Assembly (NCBI GenBank): GCA_945900785.1
Contig: CAMDJM010000020.1
Coordinates: 1 to 64,000, forward strand
From: Akkermansia muciniphila
GTDB taxonomy: Bacteria > Verrucomicrobiota > Verrucomicrobiia > Verrucomicrobiales > V1-33
Direction: 5' to 3'
DNA: 64,000 nucleotides
Shown: positions 43,395 to 52,384 of the stretch, one piece after another
Layout: each line of letters starts with the position of its first letter
Numbering within the stretch: position 1 is the stretch's first letter
The notes under the pieces: generated by a model
Seen by the model: only the letters and a program-made list of their open reading frames with translations
The model's database searches: none
What the model was told of the DNA's origin: nothing
Program-made: the position numbers and the translations under genes

Positions 43395-45368
43395 ATGAAC
43401 CATACCGATGCGCTGGGCGCAACTCTCTCCGATGCTGTCAAATCAGGCCATTTGCTGGAAAGCAGCCGGATGAACATCCTGGAACTGCTCGCTGGGAGCA
43501 CGAATCCCGCCTTTCCGGCGAGCGTGCAGGAATTGGTCGGCGGCGGACATTGGAATGAGCTGAATGACCGCTTTTTCAAAAAGCTGGCGTTCGGCACCAG
43601 CGGCTTGCGGGGCCGCACCATTGGAAAAATCATCACGGCCGCAGAGCAGGGTTCAGCCGACGCCGGGGCACGACCGGAATTGCCCTGCACCGGCACCAAT
43701 GCGCTGAACTTTTACAATGTCACCCGCGCCACCCGGGGACTGTGCGCCTTTGTGAAAAAATACTTTGCCGGGCATGGGAAGTCAGGGAAACCCTCCCTCG
43801 TTTTCAGTCATGACACGAGACACTTTTCCCGCGAATTCGCCGAGTTTGCGGCCAGGGTCACCGCAGAGAGCGGGGTGGATGCCTACCTCTTCGAAAACTT
43901 CCGCCCCACTCCGGAACTGTCCTTTGCGGTGCGCCAGCTCAATGCCACCGGCGGGGTGATGATCACCGCCAGCCACAATCCGGCCCATGATAACGGCTAC
44001 AAAGTTTACTTCCAGGACGGGGATCCCATCATCGACCCCGTCGCTACCGGCATCCTCAATGAGGTGAATGCGGTGCAGAGTGATAGTTTCGATCCCGAGC
44101 CGGAAGCAGCGCAGGGCAAAATCACCATCATCGGCAAGGAACTGGACGACGCCTATTTTGGGCGGCTGAAAGGCGTGATGCTGAATCCGGCGCTTCTGGA
44201 AAAAGCCAAGGGCTTGAAAATCGTTTACACCCCGATCCACGGCACCGGCAGTGTCTTTGTGCCCCGCCTGCTGAAGGAACTGGGCTTCAACTTCCTCACC
44301 GTGCCGGAGCAGGACATCCCGGATGGGCGGTTCCCCACGGTGTCCTCACCGAATCCGGAGAACGCCTCCGCGCTGAAGATGGCGATGAATCTGGCAGACC
44401 AGGAACAGGCGGACCTTGTGATTGCGACGGATCCGGACTGCGACCGCATGGGCGTGGCGGTGCGGAACGCCGGGGGCACCCTGCAACTCATCACTGGAAA
44501 TCAGATCGGCTCCCTGATGGCGTGGTATCGGACCAAAACGATGTTTGAAATTGGCTGGCTGAACGAGGCCAACCGGAAGCAGGCGGCCATTGTGAAAACC
44601 TTCGTCACCACCCGCCTCCAGGAAACGGTGGCGCATGCCTTTGGCGTGCACGTGGTGAATACCCTAACCGGCTTCAAATACATCGGCGGCAAGCTCGGCA
44701 AATATGAACGCGGATTGCCCGCTGGGATTCAGGCCCAATACCGCAGCATGAGCGAGGCGGACACCCGGGCGGCCCGTCTGAAGGATAGCAAGTTCTTCAT
44801 CTTCGGTGGCGAGGAAAGTTACGGCTACATGGGCGTGGACTGGATCCGCGACAAGGACGGCAATGGCGCGGTCCTGATGTTCGCAGAACTGGCCGCCTAC
44901 GCCGCGGGCAAGGGCCTGACGGTTCCCGGTCTGCTCGATGAGGTGTATCTGGAGTATGGTTATTTCCACGAGCAATCCGAGAACCTCGTGTTCGAAGGAG
45001 CCAGCGGTGCGGCGACCATGAAAAAACTCATGGCGTCCTTTTCGGCCCGCCAGCCGGAGGAACTTGCCGGGGTGAAAGTCGCGGCCATGCTGGACTTCGG
45101 CACCATGGAGATCCACGATGAAGAGGGTGACCTCGTGCCCAAGGAAAACATGCTCATGTTCACCCTGGCGGACGACCGGCGTTTTGTGGTCCGCCCTTCC
45201 GGCACTGAGCCCAAGATCAAGGTTTACTTTTTCGGGGAGCATCAGCCCAGGGACGGCGAAAAGCTGGATGCGGCCGACCTGCCCAAAATCAAAGCCGAAA
45301 CCGCTGCCGGCCTGACGGAACTCTGGAAATTTATCCAACAGGACGTGGAACAACGCCTTGCTGAATAA
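43395..45368 (+). CDS. Phosphosugar mutase (phosphoglucomutase/phosphomannomutase family)
   Basis: 657 residues, a long-form alpha-D-phosphohexomutase. The four signature sites are present: FGTSGLRGRTIGKI near residue 66, the phosphoserine loop GVMITASHNPAHDNGYKVY, the metal loop TDPDCDRMG, sugar-binding GGEESYGYMG and phosphate-binding RPSGTEPKIKV. It interconverts hexose 1- and 6-phosphates; glucose versus mannose cannot be decided. It is the only gene between divergent carB and lnt. Dispersed palindromes follow immediately after the stop. Confidence 0.9.
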   Translation: MNHTDALGATLSDAVKSGHLLESSRMNILELLAGSTNPAFPASVQELVGGGHWNELNDRFFKKLAFGTSGLRGRTIGKIITAAEQGSADAGARPELPCTGTNALNFYNVTRATRGLCAFVKKYFAGHGKSGKPSLVFSHDTRHFSREFAEFAARVTAESGVDAYLFENFRPTPELSFAVRQLNATGGVMITASHNPAHDNGYKVYFQDGDPIIDPVATGILNEVNAVQSDSFDPEPEAAQGKITIIGKELDDAYFGRLKGVMLNPALLEKAKGLKIVYTPIHGTGSVFVPRLLKELGFNFLTVPEQDIPDGRFPTVSSPNPENASALKMAMNLADQEQADLVIATDPDCDRMGVAVRNAGGTLQLITGNQIGSLMAWYRTKTMFEIGWLNEANRKQAAIVKTFVTTRLQETVAHAFGVHVVNTLTGFKYIGGKLGKYERGLPAGIQAQYRSMSEADTRAARLKDSKFFIFGGEESYGYMGVDWIRDKDGNGAVLMFAELAAYAAGKGLTVPGLLDEVYLEYGYFHEQSENLVFEGASGAATMKKLMASFSARQPEELAGVKVAAMLDFGTMEIHDEEGDLVPKENMLMFTLADDRRFVVRPSGTEPKIKVYFFGEHQPRDGEKLDAADLPKIKAETAAGLTELWKFIQQDVEQRLAE

Positions 45369-45371
45369 CCG

Positions 45372-45608
45372 CAAGGGAGCACGGGGCTCCGGCCCGTGTG
45401 TTCCACCGGATAAAAACACAGCATGGGGAAACCACGGATCTCACGGAACACACGGATTAACCAATGATTTGGAAAAAATACCCTCTCACTCAGCGGGTGA
45501 GCCAAGCCGTCGCTCCAAACCCTTTATTATCTGTGTAATCTGTGAAATCGGTTGTTTCCATTCCCGAATTTAGGATCAAAACACACGGGCCGGAGCCCCG
45601 TGCTCCCT
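45372..45608. repeat. Inverted pair of the GGGAGCACGGGGCTCC unit enclosing a CCACGGAT copy
   Basis: The unit at 45372-45400 is repeated inverted at 45581-45608. Between them lies a second nested inverted repeat: CCACGGATCTCACGG at about 45431 with a related CTGTGTAATCTGTGAAATCGG at about 45531. The whole 240-bp block resembles the element at 30571-30716 and fills the gap before lnt. Confidence 0.75.
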
Positions 45609-45617
45609 TTTAAATTG

Positions 45618-47396
45618 ATGACCTTCACTCCTTGGAAAGCCCGCGGGGCAGCGCTTGTCAGCGGCCTGCTTTTGGCGGCAGCTTTTCCTCCGTTGAATTG
45701 GTGGCCGCTGGCGCTGGTGGCCATGGTGCCCCTGCTGCTGGCGGTGTGGACGCGTCACAACAAGTCCGTCCCGGCCTTGATGCATACGATTGAACCTAAC
45801 CTTGGTCGTTCAGGTGGGGAACCGGGGTTGGTTGAGGAAGGTCAACATTCTGTTGACCCGTGCGGACAGAATGCCCGCACTCCTTATTCCGGTGCCCTTC
45901 CGATGGAAGGGGTTGGAGCTTCTGTTGGAACGGGAACACAAGGCCGGGACGGGTTTGCTGCGGAGGCTGCGCCTGAAACACACGGGCCGGAGCCCCGTGC
46001 TCCCTTATTTTGGCCGGCCTTCCGGCTGGGGTGGCTGTTTGGATTTGTGTTTTTTACGTCGACCTTGTGGTGGATTCAGCACGTGACGCTGCCGGGGATG
46101 CTGGCGTTGACGGTTTACCTGGCGTTGTATCCGGCGGTAGCAATGGGTGTGGCAGGGTGGCTGAGGGTTCGTCCGGCGGAAGGGCGTGGGGTAATGATTG
46201 GAAAGCTGATCCTGCTGGCTGGCGTGTGGACGGGATTGGAGTGGGTGCGCAGTGTGGCCCTGTGGGGGTTTCCCTGGAATGGCTTGGGAGTTCCATTGTT
46301 CGCCCTGCCCACCGCCCGCAAAATCGTGGCTATCACCGGAGTGACAGGCCTTTCCTTTTTTGTTTTTGGCGTGTCGCTGATCGTGGCGGGATTGGTTTGG
46401 CAGAAAGGCAGGAAGTCTTGGCGTGGTCTGCTGGCTGGGGCAGCAGTATGGGTTCTGGTTGAAGGGCTGACCGCCGGGTTATCGGAGCCAACGCCGGACC
46501 AGCGTTACCACGTGGCGTTGATTCAGCCGAACGTGACCATGGAGGAGAAAATGTCGCCCGACCCTGAGGTCCAGCGTCAGAGGTATTTTGATCTTGAGGC
46601 GCAGACGGCCAAGGCTTTCGGGGAAAATGAGAAATCCGGGTTTGATCTCATCGTCTGGCCGGAGTCGGCAGTGCCCAATTATTTTGATGAGATGGTGGCG
46701 GGCGGGGCTTTTGTGGATCAGTTGCAGCAGGGGGATTTTACCCTCGTGACGGGGGCGGATCACCGGGAGTGGGACAAGCTTTATAACAGCATCGCGGTCA
46801 TGCGGGGGACAGTGGAGAACCGGGCGATCCATCCCAAGATCCGCCTGGTGCCGTTTGGGGAGTTTATCCCGTTCCGCAAGGAGGTGCCACTGTTTGAAAA
46901 GCTGTTGGGGAATTTGATCCCGATGGATTTCAATGCGGGGACCTCGCTGGAGCCGATGCGGGTGGAGGGGCAGCCGTTCAGTATCGTGCCACTGGTTTGT
47001 TTCGAGGATACCATCGGGGAACACGCCCGCCGATTTATCCGGCCGGAGCCTCAGGTCATCGTGAATGTGACCAACGATAACTGGTTCCACGAGAGTCCGG
47101 CCACGGAGATGCACTTTGCCAATGCCCGCTGGCGGGCGGTGGAGCTGCGGCGCACCCTGGTGAGGAGTGCGAATACCGGCGTGACGGCGATTGTTTCGCC
47201 ACGGGGCGATATTGAGAGGATTCCCTCATTCCAGAAAAGGGAACTGCATGGGTGGTTCTCCACCGGCACCAGCGAAATCACTTTTTACGCCCGGCATGGG
47301 GATCTGTTTTCCCAGGTGGCGGGGACCGTGGGGATGCTGGGCTGCGCCGCCGTGGCGGTGAGTCGTCGTCGCCGGCGGCGGCGTTTTCTTCCATAG
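45618..47396 (+). CDS. lnt: Apolipoprotein N-acyltransferase with an in-frame repeat-derived insertion
   Basis: 592 residues from the ATG at 45618. Membrane helices at the N-terminus, a nitrilase-type domain with the catalytic Glu in LIVWPESAVPNYF, Lys in HPKIRLVPFGEF and Cys in PLVCFEDTIGEH, and a final helix with an Arg-rich end. It adds the third acyl chain to lipoproteins. About 80 residues (roughly 50-130) between the first membrane helices and PAFRLGWLFGFVFF are hydrophilic, of low conservation, and encoded by palindromic repeats; one reads THGPEPRAPL. The insertion lies in an expected loop, so activity may survive. Confidence 0.9.
   Translation: MTFTPWKARGAALVSGLLLAAAFPPLNWWPLALVAMVPLLLAVWTRHNKSVPALMHTIEPNLGRSGGEPGLVEEGQHSVDPCGQNARTPYSGALPMEGVGASVGTGTQGRDGFAAEAAPETHGPEPRAPLFWPAFRLGWLFGFVFFTSTLWWIQHVTLPGMLALTVYLALYPAVAMGVAGWLRVRPAEGRGVMIGKLILLAGVWTGLEWVRSVALWGFPWNGLGVPLFALPTARKIVAITGVTGLSFFVFGVSLIVAGLVWQKGRKSWRGLLAGAAVWVLVEGLTAGLSEPTPDQRYHVALIQPNVTMEEKMSPDPEVQRQRYFDLEAQTAKAFGENEKSGFDLIVWPESAVPNYFDEMVAGGAFVDQLQQGDFTLVTGADHREWDKLYNSIAVMRGTVENRAIHPKIRLVPFGEFIPFRKEVPLFEKLLGNLIPMDFNAGTSLEPMRVEGQPFSIVPLVCFEDTIGEHARRFIRPEPQVIVNVTNDNWFHESPATEMHFANARWRAVELRRTLVRSANTGVTAIVSPRGDIERIPSFQKRELHGWFSTGTSEITFYARHGDLFSQVAGTVGMLGCAAVAVSRRRRRRRFLP
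45840..46006. repeat. Two palindromic repeats within lnt
   Basis: GGTCAACATTCTGTTGACC (45840-45858) and GTGCGGACAGAATGCCCGCAC (45860-45880) are adjacent palindromes. At 45978-46006 lies another copy of the GGAGCACGGGGCTCCGGCC unit in inverse orientation. All are read in frame as lnt codons. Confidence 0.7.
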
Positions 47397-47429
47397 CGCG
47401 CGGCGGGGATTCTGCTAATTTCACCTGTT

Positions 47430-47903
47430 ATGCCCGCTGATTCCATCCGCATCGAACCCGCCACCATTGAGGACCTCTCGGAACTCACCGATCTCGTCAT
47501 GTCCCTGATGGCGATTGAGGCCGACTTCCACCCGGATGCGGAGAAGCAGCGCCACGGCCTGCAACTCATTCTGGAACAACCCTCGCGGGGCCGGATTTTT
47601 GTGCTGCGCAATGACCACCGGGTCATCGGCATGGTGAATCTCCTCTTTACCATCAGCACCGCCGAGGGCGGCTTTGTCATTCTGATGGAAGACGTCATCA
47701 TCGCCCTGGAGCACCGCGGTCAGGGCTACGGCACGCGGCTGGTGAATCACGTGAAGGAATTTGCCGATAAAAAGGATTTCAAACGCATCACCCTGCTCAC
47801 CGACCGCGTGAGCGATCAATCCCAGCGCTTCTTTGCGCGGAATGGCTTTGTCCTCTCCCACATGGTGCCGATGCGGCTCATGCTGGTGAATGAAACAGAC
47901 TGA
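47430..47903 (+). CDS. GNAT family N-acetyltransferase
   Basis: 157 residues. The GNAT fold is visible with the acetyl-CoA loop HRGQGYGTRLVNHV near residues 98-111, preceded by the beta strand FVILMEDVIIAL and followed by FKRITLLTDRVSDQSQRFFARNGF. The substrate is unknown. It lies 33 bp after lnt on the same strand, and its end nearly abuts the convergent NtrC-like gene. Confidence 0.88.
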   Translation: MPADSIRIEPATIEDLSELTDLVMSLMAIEADFHPDAEKQRHGLQLILEQPSRGRIFVLRNDHRVIGMVNLLFTISTAEGGFVILMEDVIIALEHRGQGYGTRLVNHVKEFADKKDFKRITLLTDRVSDQSQRFFARNGFVLSHMVPMRLMLVNETD

Positions 47904-47911
47904 CGGAAATC

Positions 47912-49309
47912 TTACGCTTCCACCACCAGCAGCTTTTTGAAAGCGGCGGGCTTCAGCCCAAGGCGGCGGGCGGCGGAGGAGTGGTCCTGTCCTTCGCGGC
48001 GCAGGGTTTCCTCCGCGAGGATGCGTTCGATCCAGGGAATGGGGGATTCATTGAGAGCGATGGCCGCATCCAGAAGATGGGCAATGGCCGCCTCATTAGT
48101 TAGGGAGCCGGGGGCGGCGGTCGTCTCCGGGCGGGGCGCGATGCCCAGACCCAGCGGGATATCCCGGGCCGTCAGGACGTCCGTATTCGCCAGCACGGTG
48201 GCGCGCTGAATGGTATTTTCCAGCTCGCGCACGTTGCAGGGCCAGTTGTAGCTTTCCATCAACTCGTAGGCATCCTCGGAAAGGCGGAGCCGGGGGTTGT
48301 TGCGCTTTTTGGCGAGGCGGTCGACAAAGAACCGCGCCATCAGCGGGATGTCCTCAGGCCGCTCCCGCAGCGGCGGCAGGTGGACGCGGACGACATTGAG
48401 CCGGTAGAACAAATCTTCCCGGAAACGGCCCACTTCGACTTCCTTTTCGAGGTTCCGGTTTGTGGCCGCGATGATCCGGACGTCGGTTTTCAGCGTTTCA
48501 TTGCCGCCCACGCGGGAGAACTCCCCTTCCTGAAGCACCCGCAGAATCTTGGTCTGCACGTGCATCGGCATTTCGCCGATTTCATCAAGGAAAAGCGTGC
48601 CGCCATCGCATTGCTCAAAGCGGCCCACCCGCATGGCCGTCGCCCCGGTGAAGCTGCCTTTTTCATGGCCGAAGAGTTCGCTCTCCAGCAGACTCTCAGG
48701 GATAGCGGCGCAGTTGATCGCGACGAAGGGTTTATTGGCGCGCAGGCTGTAGCGCTGCACCGCGCGGGCCACCACTTCCTTGCCGCAGCCGCTTTCTCCC
48801 GTGATCATCACCGCCGCCTCGGAACGCGAAACACGGCCGATGATTTTAAAAACACTCTGCATCGCCTGGGAGCGGCCGATCATCACACTATCGCCTAAAT
48901 CGAAGTTCGCTTCCGGCGGCACCGGCTCGGCAACGCGCTGAGCTTCGCGGGATTTCAGTGCGCTTTCCACCAGCGGTCGCAAATCAAACGGCAGCGTTTC
49001 CTTCCGCAGAAAATCGAAAGCCCCCAGTTTCATGGCTTCGATCACCGCATTGGTCGGTGGAAAACCGGTGCTCAGCACCACCATCGCGTTGGGGTCGGCC
49101 TGGCGGATCCGTTTGAGAATCTCAATACCGTTCACCGGTTTGAGGTGAAACTCCATGATCACCAGATCCGGGCGCTCCGAGGCGTATTTCTTCAGACCCT
49201 CCTCCGCGCTGGCGGCGGTCAGAACTTTGACCAATGGCGTGGCCAGATGGCGTTCGGCCCACTCGAGAAAGTCGCTCTCGGGGTCGATGATTAAAATGGA
49301 CTGGGGCAT
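47912..49309 (-). CDS. Sigma-54-dependent NtrC-family response regulator with a degenerate receiver
   Basis: 465 residues from the ATG at 49309. Receiver domain at 1-120, AAA+ domain with [14 protein letters not shown] (Walker A), the sigma-54 contact loop GSFTGA and FLDEIGEM (Walker B), then a short Fis-type helix-turn-helix at the end ([19 protein letters not shown]). In the receiver the phosphorylated aspartate is a glutamate (VIMEFHLKP, residue 53) and the acidic pair is D-P, so phosphorylation control is probably lost and the protein may be constitutively active. The cognate kinase and targets are not adjacent. Confidence 0.88.
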   Translation of the reverse strand: MPQSILIIDPESDFLEWAERHLATPLVKVLTAASAEEGLKKYASERPDLVIMEFHLKPVNGIEILKRIRQADPNAMVVLSTGFPPTNAVIEAMKLGAFDFLRKETLPFDLRPLVESALKSREAQRVAEPVPPEANFDLGDSVMIGRSQAMQSVFKIIGRVSRSEAAVMITGESGCGKEVVARAVQRYSLRANKPFVAINCAAIPESLLESELFGHEKGSFTGATAMRVGRFEQCDGGTLFLDEIGEMPMHVQTKILRVLQEGEFSRVGGNETLKTDVRIIAATNRNLEKEVEVGRFREDLFYRLNVVRVHLPPLRERPEDIPLMARFFVDRLAKKRNNPRLRLSEDAYELMESYNWPCNVRELENTIQRATVLANTDVLTARDIPLGLGIAPRPETTAAPGSLTNEAAIAHLLDAAIALNESPIPWIERILAEETLRREGQDHSSAARRLGLKPAAFKKLLVVEA

Positions 49310-49594
49310 CAGGGGAAAATGAGGGGAGTGGGTATGGTGCCCCCGGTTTGGCACGAATCAAGCATACACGCCAGGGTTTACATGAAATTTAAGGTGTTTC
49401 ACGCCATTTTCCAGCCCCACGTATGAGGGAGAGGGGTGCACAAACGATTTCTGCATGCAAGATTCTGCCAAAGCCGGCCCGCTGGGGTTCTGGAAAAGGC
49501 AAAATCGTCGTCTGGAATCACCGCTTGGAGAGCCCGCTGATATCATGAGTCCAGGTAAAAATTGCATCCACCCATCGGATGACCCGCCAATTTT

Positions 49595-49645
49595 TGCTAA
49601 ATCCGTGATGATCCATTCTATCCGTGCCATCCGTGGCCCGTCAGC
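49595..49645. repeat. CCACGGATGGCACGGAT family copy (single, inverse)
   Basis: AAATCCGTGATGATCCATTC followed by TATCCGTGCCATCCGTGGCC lies just after the EamA gene's 3' end, as at 8850-8888. The rest of the 349-bp gap 49310-49658 shows no gene. Confidence 0.7.
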
Positions 49646-49658
49646 GTCCAATTCAGGC

Positions 49659-50552
49659 TCAACGCCTGGAGGCCACCGCCACGATCACCGCCGTCAGGAT
49701 CAGCAGGGCCCCGGCCAGACGCTGCGCCATCGCGCCCCCGGCGGTGCTCCGTTCCGTATTGCCAAACCAACGCCGGCCCACAAACCAAATCAGGCCAATC
49801 GACCACAGACCGCGGGTGCCATAGATCACATTCACGCCAGTGGGATCATTGGAGGCCGCGATGCAGAGGCCCATCGCTCCCGTCTGGGCCGTCATGATGA
49901 CCACACCCAAGCCCGTAAAGCGCCGTGCCGCCCGGGGCAAACGGAAAGCCCCCGGTGCCTGCCAGCGCACCGTCGCCAGGGAGATCAAGCCGATTCCCGT
50001 GAACATGGAGGCCAAAAACAACTCCCGCCCAAAACCAGCCGCCCAATGCCCGATCAGCACATCCGTCCCGGCAAATAGGGACGAACTTAGCAGACACAGG
50101 CCGATCGCCCATCCCCTGCCCTGCCCCCGGCGCAGCTCCGGCCCCCCCAGCACCAGAATCCCCACGCTGGTTAGCAAAGCCGCCGCCCACAAGCCCGCCG
50201 GCAACTGTGTGCCTGCCAAACCGGACGCGACCAAGGCCGTAATCACCACCTTGGTCCCCATCAGAGGCGTCACCAGGGACACATCCCCGGCCCGGATCGC
50301 GGCAAAGGTCGTCCACGTGCCGCAAAAGATCATCCCCGCCGTCAAGGCCGGCTTCCACCACTCACCCACCGCCGGCCAGCGCTCCACCTGAAACCACAAA
50401 GGTGCGAACATCAGCATCCCCGCAAAATTCAGCCAGTAAAACGCCTCCATCATCCCCAACCCATGCGCATAGGCTTGCTTGAAACACAACGACGCCGCCG
50501 CATAAGCCCCCGCCGCCAGCAGGGGCACCAAAAGATACCAGGGAAAATCCAT
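49659..50552 (-). CDS. EamA/DMT-family transporter
   Basis: 297 residues with about ten membrane helices and the internal two-fold repeat of drug/metabolite transporters. The N-terminus FPWYLLVPLLAAGAYAAASL and the mid-protein restart WAIGLCLLSSSLFAGTDVLI begin each half. The transported molecule is unknown. It stands alone on the minus strand with repeat-rich DNA on both sides. A basic C-terminal end (VAVASRR) fits cytoplasmic location. Confidence 0.85.
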   Translation of the reverse strand: MDFPWYLLVPLLAAGAYAAASLCFKQAYAHGLGMMEAFYWLNFAGMLMFAPLWFQVERWPAVGEWWKPALTAGMIFCGTWTTFAAIRAGDVSLVTPLMGTKVVITALVASGLAGTQLPAGLWAAALLTSVGILVLGGPELRRGQGRGWAIGLCLLSSSLFAGTDVLIGHWAAGFGRELFLASMFTGIGLISLATVRWQAPGAFRLPRAARRFTGLGVVIMTAQTGAMGLCIAASNDPTGVNVIYGTRGLWSIGLIWFVGRRWFGNTERSTAGGAMAQRLAGALLILTAVIVAVASRR

Positions 50553-50674
50553 CTGCCACCAGCCCTCACGCGCCGCCCCCGCCGGTGCAAGCCCGCAGGC
50601 TGCCAGCAGTTTCCAAACCGGAAAAACAGATCGCCCGCCTCACCCCGGGAATACTGCCCTTTGGAGCTAGTGAG

Positions 50675-50925
50675 GTTTGGAGTGCGGACGGCTTGCCTCC
50701 GCTTTTCGCGAGCGGGGCTTGCCCCGCAGACCACCGGAGCGGCGTTTTCCACCTTCACGCGCAGCACCGCCGAAAACGGCAGCAAGCTGCCTTCCGGAAA
50801 GCGGAGGCAAGCCATCCGCACTCCAAAACCGCTGCCGCTGGCCGTGATGGCGTGAGGGATAAGCCACATTTTCCTCTTCACGCACGGCCTGCCGCCCCCT
50901 GCGGACAAACGGAGCGGCGCTTCCA
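50675..50925. repeat. Long imperfect inverted repeat and linked units in the intergenic tract
   Basis: GTTTGGAGTGCGGACGGCTT at 50675 onward (about 33 bp) is inversely repeated at 50797-50829, separated by about 90 bp. Two direct copies of a CCGGAGCGGCGTTTTCC-type unit lie at about 50737 and 50908. This is another dispersed palindromic element family. The rest of 50553-51100 has no supported gene. Confidence 0.7.
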
Positions 50926-51103
50926 TCCCAAAATCACAATCCAAAATCGCCGTCAAACCAGGTTCAGCCCCATTTTTCATGATGATTTCCCGTAACGAAG
51001 CGGGGGTATTTACGAATTGCATTGAGGGAGTTCAAGAGGTAGAGCCAAGATGGCGTGTCTGATCCCAACTTTTTTATGGAATTTCACGGATTTTTCCTTT
51101 GGG

Positions 51104-51592
51104 GCCACGAGGGGCCGCCTTCACCGCTCGCAGCAATGCAGACCGGGCCGTGGCCTCGAAGCGGCTGGAGCGCAACACCTTCCAGGTCCAGGCCACAACC
51201 TTGGTGGTCACTTACCGGATGAAGCTTGAGGCGCTCTATGCCCCGGACGCCGCGCCCGTCACCACCCTCCCCCGGCTGACCCCGGTGCAGGGCTCCACCC
51301 CAGACCCGGTGGGGCTAACCGCCGGGGGGGCTCCGGAGGAAAACCGTGCGGAACCCTCCTGGAGCGCCAGCAAAGACCCGGATCTGCCCTCCTACCCAAT
51401 CCGCTTCGTCCCTGGCCCGGACCACACGGCAGAAGACGAGGCCCCCTTGGCCACCAATCCCTCCGGGAGCCCCCCTCGTTTATCCCACCGCTGCCGGCCT
51501 CACCGGACGCCCGCTCCCACAAAGTCTACGTCCGCCTCCCCCCCGGCCACGAAGCAGGCAGCGAAGCCAACACCGTCCTCCACCCCGCCTAA
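51104..51592 (+). pseudogene. Decayed reading frame, unknown
   Basis: One frame is coding-like up to about 51270 (RLERNTFQVQATTLVVTYR, then MKLEALYAPDAAP); a coding-like tail in another frame ends at TAA 51590-51592 (SHKVYVRLPPGHEAGSEA). Between them the frame is disturbed and Pro-rich. This fits an old, frameshifted gene. No family is recognised. Confidence 0.35.
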
Positions 51593-51638
51593 AATATTAC
51601 CCTGACTCAAATACCATTAATCTGTAGCTAAGACAACT

Positions 51639-52247
51639 ATGCTTTCTAAATTATTTCTACTTTCACTATTTAGTGCATTTGCACCTGCGAATGCAGCATT
51701 TTTAATGATTAATTGGTCAATGACCCCCAGTGATGGGCGTCAACTGACCAATAAAACAGCGAGCCCACTATGCGCAGGAACTGCTTTGAGCGGCGATGGC
51801 ACGTTGCTTGAATTAGGCTACTACAGCATGGCGAGCGTAAGTAATCCATTTGCAGGATCTTGGACGATTTTAGCGACTACAACAATAGGAGATGATGGAA
51901 TCGAAATTTCTGGCAGGTTCTCGACCTCAACTATTCTTGGGGGCAGTGCTTCAGGCGGATTGACATCATCTACACCGCTTTCGATCAGATTTTATGATGG
52001 CACTACAGTCGCGAACTCTACCTACTTCAATGCCGTGTCGAAAACTAGTGGCTCGTGGAACTACATTGCACCCAATGATCCGTCGCCAGTTTTAAATCTT
52101 GCCATAGATAAGGGCGCTTCAACAGTTTTTCAGAATGGTCTTTCCGGCGCATTCAGCACAAGTATAGCGATCCCTGAGTCATCTCCTATTCTCCTTTGGT
52201 TTTCGGGGGCTGCAATCCTACTGTTAAGCCGCCAGCGAAAAAAATGA
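51639..52247 (+). CDS. Secreted PEP-CTERM-like protein, AT-richer
   Basis: 202 residues. Signal peptide MLSKLFLLSLFSAFAPANA. The C-terminus is sorting-signal-like: IPESSPILLWFSGAAILLL followed by SRQRKK. The tripeptide is PES instead of PEP. The body is Ser/Thr/Gly-rich with beta strands and no known domain. The gene is clearly lower in GC than its neighbours and uses A/T-ending codons freely, which suggests recent transfer or weak selection. It stands alone between a decayed tract and the convergent SNF2 helicase gene. Confidence 0.78.
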   Translation: MLSKLFLLSLFSAFAPANAAFLMINWSMTPSDGRQLTNKTASPLCAGTALSGDGTLLELGYYSMASVSNPFAGSWTILATTTIGDDGIEISGRFSTSTILGGSASGGLTSSTPLSIRFYDGTTVANSTYFNAVSKTSGSWNYIAPNDPSPVLNLAIDKGASTVFQNGLSGAFSTSIAIPESSPILLWFSGAAILLLSRQRKK

Positions 52248-52384
52248 AAGTGCAAACCATGCTCGAACAAGATCCGAGCCAGCAATTCCCGCCTGTGCGG
52301 AATTTCTGACGCTTACTTCGCAGGTGTCTTGGCTTCTGCGGGGTGCACCCCGCCCTATATCCCAAGCCAGCACGTGCGCTAAGG

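Noticed and set aside
43268-43558. Small frame in the carB/mutase gap
   Set aside because: No ribosome site, Arg/Ser-rich low-quality translation, and overlap with the start of the mutase gene.
49350-49366. Sigma-54 -24/-12-like site (TGGCAC then AAGCAT) near the NtrC-type gene
   Set aside because: The -12 element lacks TTGC and the plus-strand orientation would drive no gene. The match is chance-level.
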